NCBI RefSeq assembly: GCF_035920345.1 | Contig: NZ_CP109149.1 | Coordinates: 310,001 to 374,000 of the forward strand | Source: Nocardia vinacea | GTDB taxonomy: Bacteria > Actinomycetota > Actinomycetes > Mycobacteriales > Mycobacteriaceae | DNA length: 64,000 bases | Reading direction: 5' to 3' | Shown here: positions 54,459 through 63,147 of the stretch, one piece after another | How positions within the stretch are numbered: position 1 is the stretch's first letter | Layout of the letters: each line of letters starts with the position of its first letter | Program-made: the position numbers and the translations under genes | Notes under the pieces: generated by a model | What the model was told of the DNA's origin: nothing | Databases searched by the model: none | The model's input: only the letters and a program-made list of their open reading frames with translations

Positions 54459-55259
54459 ATGGCCCAGCCGAACAGTCCGACGTCGAGCCAACTGGAAGTC
54501 GAGCAGGTCGACGGAGTCCTCACTCTGACCATGAACAGGCCCGCAGTGCGGAACGCGCTCGATGCCGAGCAGTGGCGTCGTCTTGCTTCCGCGCTCGGGG
54601 ACGCGAAGCACGATACGAGCGTGCGTGCGGTGGTTCTGACAGGTGCTGGCGGGGTGTTCTCCTCCGGCGGTCAGTTGGGAGCTGACGGTCCGGCGCATCC
54701 GCTGGACCGCATGCGGATAATCTCCGCCACGGCGGTGGCACTGCACGACTTTCCGAAGCCGACGATCGCGAAGGTGTCGGGCCCGGCGATCGGGGGCGGA
54801 TGGAACCTCGCGTTGTGCTGCGATTTCGTCATCTGCTCGAGTAACGCTACGTTCGCGCAGGTCTTTCCGCGGCGGGGGTTGTCCGTCGACGTTGGCGGTT
54901 CGTGGCTTCTGCCGCGTCTGATCGGGATGCAGAAGGCGAAGTTGTTGATGATGACCGGCGATCTTCTCGGCGCGGCCGAGGTGGAACGATTGGGGCTGGC
55001 CACCCAGGTGGTCGAGCCCGAAGAGCTCGATTCTGTCGTCGAGTCGCTCGCCGCGCGCCTGGCGGCCGGTCCGCCGGTCGCGCTGTCGTTGACCAAGTCT
55101 CTCCTGCACCAGGCGGCGGGCGCGGATTTCGCAAGCAGTCTCGAGGCGGAGGCGATCGCGCAAGCAGTGAACTTCGCCGGCGAGGACATCGAGATCGGCA
55201 TGAAAGCCTTCAAAGCCAGAACGGCGCCGTCTTTCACGGGGCGTTGGTACTCGGAGTAG
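54459..55259 (+). CDS. Enoyl-CoA hydratase/isomerase (PaaG-like)
   Basis: A 266-residue crotonase: VVLTGAGGVFSSGGQLG and SGPAIGGGWNLALCCDFVIC form the oxyanion hole, and FPRRGLSVDVGGSWLLPRLI has Asp in place of the second Glu and no first Glu, as in PaaG-type isomerases (GLVPDSGGTW). A double-bond shift or ring-epoxide isomerisation is more likely than hydration. It starts at ATG 54459, is divergent from the TetR gene, and shows no close copy of the strong operator. Confidence 0.88.
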   Translation: MAQPNSPTSSQLEVEQVDGVLTLTMNRPAVRNALDAEQWRRLASALGDAKHDTSVRAVVLTGAGGVFSSGGQLGADGPAHPLDRMRIISATAVALHDFPKPTIAKVSGPAIGGGWNLALCCDFVICSSNATFAQVFPRRGLSVDVGGSWLLPRLIGMQKAKLLMMTGDLLGAAEVERLGLATQVVEPEELDSVVESLAARLAAGPPVALSLTKSLLHQAAGADFASSLEAEAIAQAVNFAGEDIEIGMKAFKARTAPSFTGRWYSE

Positions 55260-55304
55260 AGCGCCGGGTGGCGGATTCCCAGCAGATGAGCCAATCACTT
55301 CCTA

Positions 55305-55327
55305 ATTTGGACTAAATATGTCAGTAT
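55305..55327 (+). promoter_or_regulatory. Island operator, copy 8
   Basis: ATTTGGACTAAATA then TGTCAGTAT; half-sites GGACT and TGTCA, 5-bp spacer. It lies 160 bp before the crotonase start at 55487, in the same orientation as copies 2 and 5. Confidence 0.78.
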
Positions 55328-55486
55328 TGTGGGTAGTCCCATTGCAGGGCTGCGTCGAGGTGGTGTCACTTTCCCGGGCGCGGTAGGCGGACGAAGGGTT
55401 CGGCGGGTACTGGGAACGAACGGGTCAAGGTGGTCCGTGGTCTCGAAGTGGTTGTCGTGAGGACGCCTTGAAGGAGTAAACCGGCG

Positions 55487-56323
55487 ATGCATGAGGGGTA
55501 TCGAATGAATGCGAGCGGAGGCGGCCACGAACCGCACACCGGTGATGTCCTGACTAAACAGCGTGGCAATGTCCTCTTGATCACGATCAATCGACCACAA
55601 GCCCGCAACAGCGTCAACCGGGTCGTCGCCGAGTCCATCGGCGAGGCGCTCGACACCGCCGAGACCGATCCAGCGGTGCGGGCAATTGTTTTGACCGGTG
55701 CGGGCGACCGCGCGTTCTGCGCCGGAGCAGATCTCAAGGCGCTGGCGGCGGGGGAAGACATTCATCCTCAGGGCCACCGCGCTCGCTGGGGTTTCGCCGG
55801 GTATGTCAATCACCCCGTCAGTAAGCCGACCATCGCAGCGGTCAACGGATTCGCTCTCGGCGGCGGAACAGAACTAGCCCTTGCCAGCGACTTGGTCGTG
55901 GCGGCGGACACCGCCGAGTTCGGTCTTCCCGAGGTGCGCCGCGGTCTGGTGGCGGCCGCCGGCGGTGCGTTCCGATTGGCGCAGCAGATTCCACGCAAAG
56001 TCGCCTTGGAGATGGCGTTCACCGGCGCGCAGATCTCGGCCTCGCGGGCCTTCGAGCTAGGGCTGATAACGCGGGTCGTACCACAGGCCGAGGTGCTTGC
56101 GGTGGCACTCGAGCTGGCCGAAGTCATCGCGGCGAATGCTCCGCTGGCCGTGCAGGCCACCAAACGGATTGCTGGCGGAATCACCGACGGGAGTGTAAAG
56201 CGTGACGAGGCCGATTGGGCGCGCAACCGCGCCGAGGCAGCCCGAGTGAGGCGCTCGCAGGACGCGCAGGAGGGACTTCGAGCCTTTGTCGAAAAGCGGA
56301 CACCGAACTGGGCAGGACGATGA
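55487..56323 (+). CDS. Enoyl-CoA hydratase family protein
   Basis: A 278-residue crotonase: RAFCAGADLKALAAGED and NGFALGGGTELALASDLVVA form the oxyanion hole; FGLPEVRRGLVAAAGGAFRL keeps the first Glu but has Ala at the second position. This GLVAAAGG variety is common in actinobacterial hydratases. AAGGAG precedes ATG 55487, with a leader similar to that of the crotonase at 45874. Its stop overlaps the next thiolase (ATGA), and a DUF35 gene follows, giving hydration then C-C cleavage. Confidence 0.88.
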   Translation: MHEGYRMNASGGGHEPHTGDVLTKQRGNVLLITINRPQARNSVNRVVAESIGEALDTAETDPAVRAIVLTGAGDRAFCAGADLKALAAGEDIHPQGHRARWGFAGYVNHPVSKPTIAAVNGFALGGGTELALASDLVVAADTAEFGLPEVRRGLVAAAGGAFRLAQQIPRKVALEMAFTGAQISASRAFELGLITRVVPQAEVLAVALELAEVIAANAPLAVQATKRIAGGITDGSVKRDEADWARNRAEAARVRRSQDAQEGLRAFVEKRTPNWAGR

Positions 56324-57492
56324 AACAACGATCCCGCGCCTCGCGGTCGCCGGCCATTGCCGGCCTCGGAATGACCGAACTGGGAAAGGTGTACGGCAAA
56401 AGCAGTAGTCAATTCGCCGCGGAGGCTGCACGGCTGGCGGTAGCCGATGCCGGTTTGCGTCTTTCGGATGTCGACGGCATCCTTGTTTCGGCGGGCGTGG
56501 CCAACGATGTCGGCCTCGGGCTGCAGGTCGATCTCAACCTGCGGGATCTCAAATTGCTGAGCCAGATGCAGGCATTCGGATCGACGGCCGGGGCAATGGT
56601 TCAGGTCGCGTCGATGGCCGTGGAGGCCGGGATGGCCGAGGTCATCGTGTGCGTCTTCGGTGACGCTCCACTTCAGGAAGGAGTGGGCTCCGGCCATGCC
56701 TATTCCGACGGCCACCGAACCCACTCAGGTTGGGCGGGGCTCCAGCGATCGACGGGCGCCGTGACCCCGAATGTGCTCTACTCCCTAGCCGCTCGGCGCC
56801 ACATGCTCGAATATGGAACAACCTCCGAGCAGCTCGGTGCGATCGCCGTTGCCCAGCGTGATTGGGCGGTGCTCAATCCACTGGCGCAGATGCGTTCGCC
56901 CATCACCATCGAAGACCATCAGCATTCGCGGATCGTCAGCGATCCGTTCCATCTCTTCGATTGCTGCCTGGTATCGAATGGCGGGATTGCCGTGGTGGTG
57001 ACCACTGTCGAACGCGCCCGCGACCTGAAGCAGCCCCCGGTTCATGTTCTCGGGTGGGCACAAAGTCATCCCGGTACGAGGTTGCGACGCAACGATGACT
57101 TCGGGCTGGTCACCGGTGCGGCACAATCGGGACCGGCCGCTATGGCGATGGCAGGCGTCATCACCGATGACATCGATATCGTCGAGATCTACGACTGCTA
57201 CACCTATACGGCTCTCGTGACCCTCGAGGACTACGGCTTCTGCGGCAAGGGCGAAGGCGGGGAGTTCGTGTCGACGCCGGGAAACATCGGCCCGGACGGC
57301 AAGCTGAAGTTGAATACCGGTGGGGGACAACTATCTTCGTACTACATGTGGGGTATGACTCCGTTGTCCGAGGCGATCCTTCAGGCGCGGGGCCATGCCG
57401 GTGCGCGGCAGCAAGAGCAGTATGAGCTGATCTTGGTCTCGGGCAATGGCGGAATCCTCGACCACCACTCGACCCTGATAGTGGGCTCGTGA
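56320..57492 (+). CDS. SCP-x-type thiolase / retro-aldolase
   Basis: A 390-residue thiolase-fold protein of the lipid-transfer (Ltp/SCP-x) type. It has AIAGLGMTELGKVYGKSSSQ, MQAFGSTAGAMVQVASMAVE, FHLFDCCLVSNGGIAVVV, IYDCYTYTALVTLEDYGFCG and TGGGQLSSYYMWGMTPLSEA. The last segment has Tyr-rich SSYYMWG where true thiolases have a His-Pro-Gly loop, which is the pattern of retro-aldolases such as Ltp2 that cleave steroid side chains with a DUF35 partner. A DUF35-like gene overlaps its stop. A retro-aldol or thiolytic step on a hydroxyacyl- or ketoacyl-CoA is expected. Confidence 0.88.
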   Translation: MKQRSRASRSPAIAGLGMTELGKVYGKSSSQFAAEAARLAVADAGLRLSDVDGILVSAGVANDVGLGLQVDLNLRDLKLLSQMQAFGSTAGAMVQVASMAVEAGMAEVIVCVFGDAPLQEGVGSGHAYSDGHRTHSGWAGLQRSTGAVTPNVLYSLAARRHMLEYGTTSEQLGAIAVAQRDWAVLNPLAQMRSPITIEDHQHSRIVSDPFHLFDCCLVSNGGIAVVVTTVERARDLKQPPVHVLGWAQSHPGTRLRRNDDFGLVTGAAQSGPAAMAMAGVITDDIDIVEIYDCYTYTALVTLEDYGFCGKGEGGEFVSTPGNIGPDGKLKLNTGGGQLSSYYMWGMTPLSEAILQARGHAGARQQEQYELILVSGNGGILDHHSTLIVGS

Positions 57493-57944
57493 ATTCGGCG
57501 GGGTGGAAAGCGGTGGAGGGTTCTCAGACTATGCATATTCAGCCTGTTGTCCGCGATTCCGCTACAGCGGAATTCTTCGACGGAACCGCGCGAGGCGTCT
57601 TTCTATTGCGTAGATCCGTAGTATCCGGTGAGGTCGTGACACCGTCGGCAGTACAGGACAGTGCGGGTAACACTGATCTGGAGTGGTTCGAGGCTTCGGG
57701 GCGAGGGCGGGTCGTGTCGTGGGCGTTCGTTCCGCAACGGGTCGCCGGCTCGGATACTCCGCTCGAGCTCACGATCGGCTTGGTCGAACTGGACGAGGGA
57801 CCGTGGTGGTGGACCCAACTCGTCGATATCGACCGAGACGCGGTCGCAGAGGGACTTCGAGTACGCGCAGTATTCCCGAAGTCCGGGCCGGCCGAATCCG
57901 ATGAATATGTCCCGGTCTTCGCGCGCGTCGAGACGGGTGCATAG
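57489..57944 (+). CDS. DUF35 OB-fold protein without zinc cysteines
   Basis: A 151-residue DUF35-type protein: ATAEFFDGTARGVFLLRRSV, then TDLEWFEASGRGRVVSWAFV and an OB-fold barrel (LTIGLVELDEGPWWWTQLVD). In relatives the region after FLLRR holds a rubredoxin-like zinc site with four Cys; here all four are replaced and the protein has no Cys. Such proteins form complexes with thiolase-fold partners (ChsH2-Ltp2). GTG 57489 overlaps the thiolase stop; ATG 57531 is an alternative. It is probably the partner of the thiolase upstream. Confidence 0.85.
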   Translation: MNSAGWKAVEGSQTMHIQPVVRDSATAEFFDGTARGVFLLRRSVVSGEVVTPSAVQDSAGNTDLEWFEASGRGRVVSWAFVPQRVAGSDTPLELTIGLVELDEGPWWWTQLVDIDRDAVAEGLRVRAVFPKSGPAESDEYVPVFARVETGA

Positions 57945-58201
57945 CCAACGCGGAGACTGCGTGCGGGCTCAGACGGGATCGGTGACGCCGATCGCCAGTG
58001 CGTGCTGCTGCGACTGTGCCCAGGTCATGGGGCGGTTTCCTGTCTCCGCGATCTTGCCGAGACCTTGCCGAGACGGGCACATACGGGATGGACGGAGCGG
58101 TACTGCCTGGACGTGACACCGCCCCTGACCTGGACTGCCTAGACGGGAGAACACCCCTTGGAAAGCCGTAGCGATACTGGCAGACAGTGCACGGCAACGG
58201 G

Positions 58202-58828
58202 TCAGTCAGGGCTGTGGAGCAACCCGTTCAACAGTAGGGACGCCAGTTCGTTGAAGGCGTCCGCGGCCGACAGGCCGGTGCGCTCGAGCAGGACGCCGGA
58301 CTGGACTCCCTCGATGGCGAGTGCGACGAGTTGGGAGGCGAACCTGCCGTCGGTGGCGCGGAAACGACCTGTCCGTATCCCATCGTCGATCAGTTCATGG
58401 ACGCGTTCGGCCGCGCGGGCGGTGTTGCGCGCGTAGATCTCGGCGGTGGGAGCGAAAGCGACCATGTCCTGGTAGAAGGCATTCGAGTTGCGCCGCATGG
58501 CATTCGCGATACCGCCGAGGTACGCGAGGATCTTGGCCTGCGGGTCGGTCTGGGTGGCCACATCGGCTTCGATGCGTTCGGCCGATTCGCCGAAGAACTG
58601 TTTGGTCGCCAGTACCACGAGCTGTTCCTTGGTCGCGGCGACGCTGTAGAGGGTGGCCTTGGAGCAATGCAGGCGCTCGGTGAGCTCGCCGATGGTGATG
58701 GTGGTGAAACCCTCGCTTAGAAAGATCTCCTGGACCTGACGCAGCAGGTCGTCACGCCGCGCCACATCAACGCGTCGCTTACGGGGAGTGTTGACCGTCG
58801 TTTGACGCGCCGAGGCCGTACGAGGCAT
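58202..58828 (-). CDS. TetR-family regulator
   Basis: A 208-residue TetR protein: VQEIFLSEGFTTITIGELTE, RLHCSKATLYSVAATKEQLV and LATKQFFGESAERIEADVAT, then a ligand domain (YLGGIANAMRRNSNAFYQDM). Start 58828 (MPRTASARQ) is chosen; 58892 is possible. It is divergent from the acyl-CoA ligase operon at 58951 and likely binds the TGGGTAC inverted repeat between them. A fragment of a close paralogue lies at 51640. Confidence 0.88.
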   Translation of the reverse strand: MPRTASARQTTVNTPRKRRVDVARRDDLLRQVQEIFLSEGFTTITIGELTERLHCSKATLYSVAATKEQLVVLATKQFFGESAERIEADVATQTDPQAKILAYLGGIANAMRRNSNAFYQDMVAFAPTAEIYARNTARAAERVHELIDDGIRTGRFRATDGRFASQLVALAIEGVQSGVLLERTGLSAADAFNELASLLLNGLLHSPD

Positions 58829-58907
58829 GAGATCGAGTGTTTCACACCCATCGTCGGGCAGCTGCGAGCAGCGGGCTTTATCCGTCACCATTCCTACGGT
58901 ACTCTCT

Positions 58908-58937
58908 TGGGTACCAATGAACTGTTTAACGTACCCA
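58908..58937. promoter_or_regulatory. TetR operator candidate
   Basis: TGGGTAC (58908-58914) and GTACCCA (58931-58937) form a perfect inverted repeat with a 16-bp spacer, centred between the divergent TetR gene and the ligase starting at 58951. A related GGTAC half-site lies just to the left (58898-58902). Confidence 0.6.
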
Positions 58938-58950
58938 CATTGGAGCGGTA

Positions 58951-60570
58951 GTGAGTCCTGACTATGCAATACGTGTCGGTGAGTTCCTCGAACAATTCGG
59001 GACGCCGGATGCGGATGTGGCCTGGTTGCTGTGCGACCGTCATCCGGCATCGGCTCGAGCCCTGATGATCGTCGACGAGCACTTGGCCGCGATCGACTAC
59101 ACCTACGGCGAGCTGGCCGAAGCGTCGCGACGAGCGGCCGCGGTTCTGTCCGCGGCCGGTGTGGGGCGCGGGGATCGGGTCGCGACCGTGATGGGCAAGA
59201 GCGCCGAATTGGTCGCGGTCGTGCTCGGTATTTGGCGCTTGGGCGCGGTCTATGTGCCGTTGTTCACCGCGTTCGCCGAGGATGCGATCCGGTCCCGCCT
59301 CACCGACGCCGAGGTCAGGCTCGTCGTGGCCGATGAGGATCAGCGGGCGAAAGTGCCCGCAGGTGACTGGAGGCTGATCGTCGCTGGTACCGATTCCCCC
59401 GACGGGTTGAGCGCCCGCCTTGTCGCGGCCTCGTGGCAAGGCATCGGCTCGACGCCGGTCGGTGGAGACGGGGCGCTGGTGCACATGTTCACCTCAGGTA
59501 CTACCGGCAAACCCAAGGGTGTGGTGCATCCGGTGCGCTATGCCGCCGGGTGGCAGAGCTACCTCGAGTTCGGTCTGGGCGTCGCGCCCGACAGCGTTTT
59601 CTGGTGCGGCGCCGACCCGGGATGGGCTTACGGGCTCTACACCGCGATCGTGGCTCCCCTGGCGGCCGGTGTGCCGACGCTGCTGCTGCGCGGCGGATTC
59701 TCGGCCACCGACACCTGGACGGTGTTGAAGGATCGCGCGGTCACCGATTACACCGCTGCGCCCACGGTCTACCGCGGCCTGCGCGCCTCCGGCCTGCCAG
59801 TTCCCCAAGGGCTCGCGCTGCGCCGGCTGTCGAGCGCGGGGGAGCCGCTGACCCAGGAGGTCAACGACTGGGCTCGCGACGCGCTCGGGCTCGAGGTGCA
59901 CGATCACTACGGCCAGACCGAACTCGGCATGCCGATCGGTTTCCCACACCACCCCAGCCTGCGACGGCCGGTGCTGGCCGGTGCGATGGGAACTTCGCTG
60001 CCCGGCTGGGAGATCACCGTCCTGGGCGAGGACGACGACGCACCGGTCGAGTCCGGTCAGACCGGGCGGCTGGCGATCGTGGTCGCGGGCAGTCCGTTGA
60101 TGACCTTCCGCGGCTATGTCGGAGGGCGCGGCAGCGACCGATTCCGCGCCGGGGGCGCCTATTTCCTGACCGGTGACATCGCCTCGATCGACGCCGAGGG
60201 GCTCGTCCGGTTCTCCGCCCGCGACGACGACGTCATCATCATGGCCGGCTACCGCATCGGCCCGTTCGACATCGAATCCACGCTCCTGCAGCATCCCGCT
60301 ATCAGCGAAGCCGCAGTGGTCGCTGGTCCCGATGAGGTGCGCGGCGAGGTCGTGGAGGCGTTCGTGGTCCTCGCGCCCGGCGCCGCCGTCTCCGACGATC
60401 TCGTCCAGCAGCTACAGCAATGGGTCAAGAAGAACTACGCCGCGCATGCCTACCCGCGGCGTATCCATTTCGTGCAGAGCCTGCCCAAGACGCCGAGCGG
60501 CAAGATCCAGCGCGCACAGCTGCGGCAGCGGCGCCGCGAGGACGCCGGCCTGGGCGTGGGTGCCCGATGA
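58951..60570 (+). CDS. Acyl-CoA synthetase (AMP-dependent)
   Basis: A 539-residue ANL-family ligase: LVHMFTSGTTGKPKGVVHPV, SAGEPLTQEVNDWARDALGL, HDHYGQTELGMPIGFPHHPS, YFLTGDIASIDAEGLVRFSA and PKTPSGKIQRAQLRQR. The pattern (YGQTE, SGTTGKPKG) is that of acetyl/medium-chain acyl-CoA synthetases (ACSM-like). GTG 58951 follows the divergent TetR promoter region. First gene of an operon with a crotonase (overlapping ATGA) and an SDR. Confidence 0.9.
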   Translation: MSPDYAIRVGEFLEQFGTPDADVAWLLCDRHPASARALMIVDEHLAAIDYTYGELAEASRRAAAVLSAAGVGRGDRVATVMGKSAELVAVVLGIWRLGAVYVPLFTAFAEDAIRSRLTDAEVRLVVADEDQRAKVPAGDWRLIVAGTDSPDGLSARLVAASWQGIGSTPVGGDGALVHMFTSGTTGKPKGVVHPVRYAAGWQSYLEFGLGVAPDSVFWCGADPGWAYGLYTAIVAPLAAGVPTLLLRGGFSATDTWTVLKDRAVTDYTAAPTVYRGLRASGLPVPQGLALRRLSSAGEPLTQEVNDWARDALGLEVHDHYGQTELGMPIGFPHHPSLRRPVLAGAMGTSLPGWEITVLGEDDDAPVESGQTGRLAIVVAGSPLMTFRGYVGGRGSDRFRAGGAYFLTGDIASIDAEGLVRFSARDDDVIIMAGYRIGPFDIESTLLQHPAISEAAVVAGPDEVRGEVVEAFVVLAPGAAVSDDLVQQLQQWVKKNYAAHAYPRRIHFVQSLPKTPSGKIQRAQLRQRRREDAGLGVGAR

Positions 60571-61340
60571 ACCTGCCCGCATCGGTCCTGGTTACCCGTA
60601 CCGGTCCGATCCGCACCCTGACACTCAACCGCCCCCACCGCCGCAACGCATTGGACCCCGAGCTGATCGATGCTCTGGCTGCCGCGGTGACCGAGGCCGA
60701 ACAAGATCCGCACACCCGGTGCCTTGTCCTCGCCGGAGCGGGCAAGAGCTTCTGCGCTGGCGCCGACCTGCGGTACTTTCTGAGCCTGGCCGATACCCCA
60801 GGTGGGCCGACGCAGTTTCTGCGCCGGGTCTCGGCCGTGGTCACTCGGCTCGAGACCAGCCGCCTGCCGGTGGTGGCCGCCTTGCACGGCCACGCTGTGG
60901 CCGGTGGTCTGGAGCTGGCACTGGCCTGTGACGTGGTCGTCGCCGCCGACACGACACTGATCGGCGACGGGCACATCCGCAATAACCTGCTCCCGGCCGC
61001 GGGCTCGAGCGTGCGACTGCCACGCAAAATCGGCGACTCCGCGGCGCGGTGGCTGGCCCTGACCGGACAACTGGTCCCCGCCCAGCGGCTCGCCACCACC
61101 GGCTGGCTGCACGCGGTGGTGCCCGCCGAGGAACTGCACGCCTGCGCACGAGCCGCCGCGATCGAACTGGCCGAAGCCGGCGGCCCGGCCCAAACCGCGT
61201 TCAAGGCCCTCCTGCACACCCTGACCACCATGGACGAAAACCAAGGACTGGCCCGAGAACTCGCCGACTTCGAACAGCACTGGAACACCAACGACGTACC
61301 GGCCTCGCTGACCGCGTTCCTGCAACGCCGATCAGCCTGA
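60567..61340 (+). CDS. Enoyl-CoA hydratase/isomerase family protein
   Basis: A 257-residue crotonase: RCLVLAGAGKSFCAGADLRY, ALHGHAVAGGLELALACDVV and GDGHIRNNLLPAAGSSVRLP. The GDGHIRNNLLPAAGSS motif marks a distinct actinobacterial group where the usual Glu residues are replaced, so hydration is uncertain. ATG 60567 overlaps the ligase stop. The following SDR at 61378 has its own gap of 37 bp. Confidence 0.87.
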   Translation: MNLPASVLVTRTGPIRTLTLNRPHRRNALDPELIDALAAAVTEAEQDPHTRCLVLAGAGKSFCAGADLRYFLSLADTPGGPTQFLRRVSAVVTRLETSRLPVVAALHGHAVAGGLELALACDVVVAADTTLIGDGHIRNNLLPAAGSSVRLPRKIGDSAARWLALTGQLVPAQRLATTGWLHAVVPAEELHACARAAAIELAEAGGPAQTAFKALLHTLTTMDENQGLARELADFEQHWNTNDVPASLTAFLQRRSA

Positions 61341-61377
61341 AGGTATACCGTGCCGCTATCACATTCCTGGGAGTGCA

Positions 61378-62136
61378 ATGAACCGCTACACCGATCAAGT
61401 CGTCCTCGTGACCGGCGGAGCCCAAGGGCTCGGCGCGGGCATGGCCGAGCGATTCGCGGCCGAAGGAGCAATCGTAGCCATCGGTGACGTCAACGACGTC
61501 GCCGCCCGTGACCTCGCTGACCGCCTGGAAAAGGAATTCGGACGCACCTGCCTGGCACATCCGGTCGACGTCACCTCCTCGGAAGATGTCAACGCCTGGA
61601 TCGAAGCCGTCGTCCGTGCGCACGGCCGTATCGATGTCCTGGTCAACAACGCCGGAATCATCCGCGACAACCGGATCGAGGACATCGACGACACCGACTG
61701 GCACTCGGTATTGGATGTCTCCCTCTCGGGGGCCTTCTTCTGCGCCCGAGCGGTGTTGCCGCACATGCGATCACGCAACTACGGCCGGATCGTCTCGTTC
61801 TCCTCGATGAGCTGGCGCGGCAACTTCGGCCAAGCCAACTACGTCGCCGCCAAAGCGGGCATCGTCGGACTCACCCGCACCCTCGCACTCGAAACCGCCC
61901 GCCAGGGCATTACCGCCAATGCCATCGCCCCCGGCCTCATCGAAACACCCATGCTCGCTTCGATGAACACCGCGGCCCGCGAAAAGCTGATCGTCAAAGT
62001 GCCCCAACGCAAGACCGGACAGCCCCAAGACATCGCCGAGGCCGCCGCCTACCTGTGCTCACCGGCCGCCGGATACGTCAGCGGAGTAGTACTCGACGTC
62101 GACGGAGGCTTGGGTATCGGCTCATCGATCCGGTAG
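61378..62136 (+). CDS. FabG-like SDR
   Basis: A 252-residue SDR: VTGGAQGLGAGMAERFAAEG, IGDVNDVAARDLADR for NAD, LVNNAGIIRDNRIED, SFSSMSWRGNFGQANY and NYVAAKAGIVGLTRTLALE for Tyr/Lys. It resembles acetoacetyl-CoA or 3-oxoacyl reductases. It ends the operon that begins with the ligase at 58951, so it probably performs the hydroxyacyl-CoA oxidation after the crotonase step. Confidence 0.88.
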   Translation: MNRYTDQVVLVTGGAQGLGAGMAERFAAEGAIVAIGDVNDVAARDLADRLEKEFGRTCLAHPVDVTSSEDVNAWIEAVVRAHGRIDVLVNNAGIIRDNRIEDIDDTDWHSVLDVSLSGAFFCARAVLPHMRSRNYGRIVSFSSMSWRGNFGQANYVAAKAGIVGLTRTLALETARQGITANAIAPGLIETPMLASMNTAAREKLIVKVPQRKTGQPQDIAEAAAYLCSPAAGYVSGVVLDVDGGLGIGSSIR

Positions 62137-62181
62137 CGGAAACCGACCGCAGCGGCGGTTCACACTCCGATGGCCTAGCCG

Positions 62182-62325
62182 ATGATGACCTTCACGACCC
62201 GGCTGCTGGCAGACCGGTGGAGCTGCCGCGGTTTCCTGCCGGAACCGGTATCACGCGAGACCATCACGCGGGTTCTCGATCTGGCTCGTCGGTCGCCGTC
62301 ATGGTGTACGTCGGAGATGAACCGG
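62182..62325 (+). pseudogene. N-terminal nitroreductase fragment
   Basis: ATG 62182 opens FTTRLLADRWSCRGFLPEPV, SRETITRVLDLARRSPSWCT, the typical start of an FMN-binding nitroreductase (R-R-S-x-R-x-F and A-x-x-x-P-S-W). The match ends abruptly at residue 45, where the convergent TetR gene begins. The FMN- and substrate-binding remainder is missing. Confidence 0.75.
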
Positions 62326-62327
62326 CG

Positions 62328-62930
62328 TCAGGGCAGTTTGATTGCCGACATGTACATTTCGAGGGTTGGTCGGTAGAGGTCGACGTCATCGAGTTGGGTT
62401 CCCAGCGCGACCGAGTCGGTGGTGGCGATGAGCACGCGGGCGAACGTCAGTGGGGGAATCAGCAGGGTCGCGCCGATTCGATCGAGGCCCTCGACGATGA
62501 ATCGTGCCAGGGCTTCGGCGACCTCGACTCGTTTGGTTGCGACTCGTTCCCGGGCCTCGGGGTTGCGCAACAGGTACAGAGTGAATTCGTAGCCCAGCGC
62601 GGCGGACTCGGCGCCGCGGTCTTCAGCGAGTTGGCGCCACCGCTGGGCGACTTGGTCGAGTTCGTGCGCTCCCACCTGGCTTGCTGCCGATAGCAGTTCG
62701 GTGAATGTATCGAAGTAGCGCTGCCAGTACCGGTCGCTCACCGCTAGGAAGAGTTCTTCCTTCGTGGGGAAGTGCTTGTATATGGCGCCTTTGGTGTAGC
62801 CCGCCGCATGAGCGATGTCATCGAGGGTTGCCGCCGTGAACCCTTTTTCGGCAAACACCTCTTGCGCGGCATCCAGCAGGAGCGACCGGGTGCGCTCGAG
62901 TCGTCGCTCCCTCGTCCATCGCTCAGCCAT
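62328..62930 (-). CDS. TetR-family regulator
   Basis: A 200-residue TetR protein: AAQEVFAEKGFTAATLDDIA, HAAGYTKGAIYKHFPTKEEL and FLAVSDRYWQRYFDTFTELL. The C-terminal region resembles TetR_C_39-type ligand domains (YLLRNPEARERVATKRVEV). It is divergent from the small ORF and AveC-family gene at 63025-64000, and a perfect inverted repeat lies in the gap. It probably represses that pair. Confidence 0.88.
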   Translation of the reverse strand: MAERWTRERRLERTRSLLLDAAQEVFAEKGFTAATLDDIAHAAGYTKGAIYKHFPTKEELFLAVSDRYWQRYFDTFTELLSAASQVGAHELDQVAQRWRQLAEDRGAESAALGYEFTLYLLRNPEARERVATKRVEVAEALARFIVEGLDRIGATLLIPPLTFARVLIATTDSVALGTQLDDVDLYRPTLEMYMSAIKLP

Positions 62931-62947
62931 GTCAGCGAGTATGCCAT

Positions 62948-62979
62948 GAATCTAAGAAACTATTCCGACGCTTAGATTC
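62948..62979. promoter_or_regulatory. TetR operator candidate
   Basis: GAATCTAAG (62948-62956) and CTTAGATTC (62971-62979) are a perfect inverted repeat with a 14-bp spacer, 18 bp before the TetR start and 46 bp before the small ORF. AT-rich against its surroundings. Confidence 0.7.
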
Positions 62980-63024
62980 TTACTGGTATATTTTCGGACG
63001 ACAGGCTACTGAAGGAGGGCGACG

Positions 63025-63147
63025 ATGACTGCCTCATCGACGACAGACAGCTACGCCGACACCGAGGTGACAGCTGAAAGGTGTCCGCTCTTCGAGCGGA
63101 TCCGTGTGGGTTGGACCACGACGATCCCGAAGCAGGCGGCGCGATGA
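63025..63147 (+). CDS. Small protein coupled to the AveC-family gene
   Basis: A 40-residue protein (DSYADTEVTAERCPLFERIR, then VGWTTTIPKQAAR) from ATG 63025, which has the strong site GAAGGAGGG. Its stop overlaps the start of the next gene (ATGA). The good ribosome site makes it likely to be translated. No family is recognised; it may mainly serve to couple translation of the membrane protein. Confidence 0.6.
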   Translation: MTASSTTDSYADTEVTAERCPLFERIRVGWTTTIPKQAAR

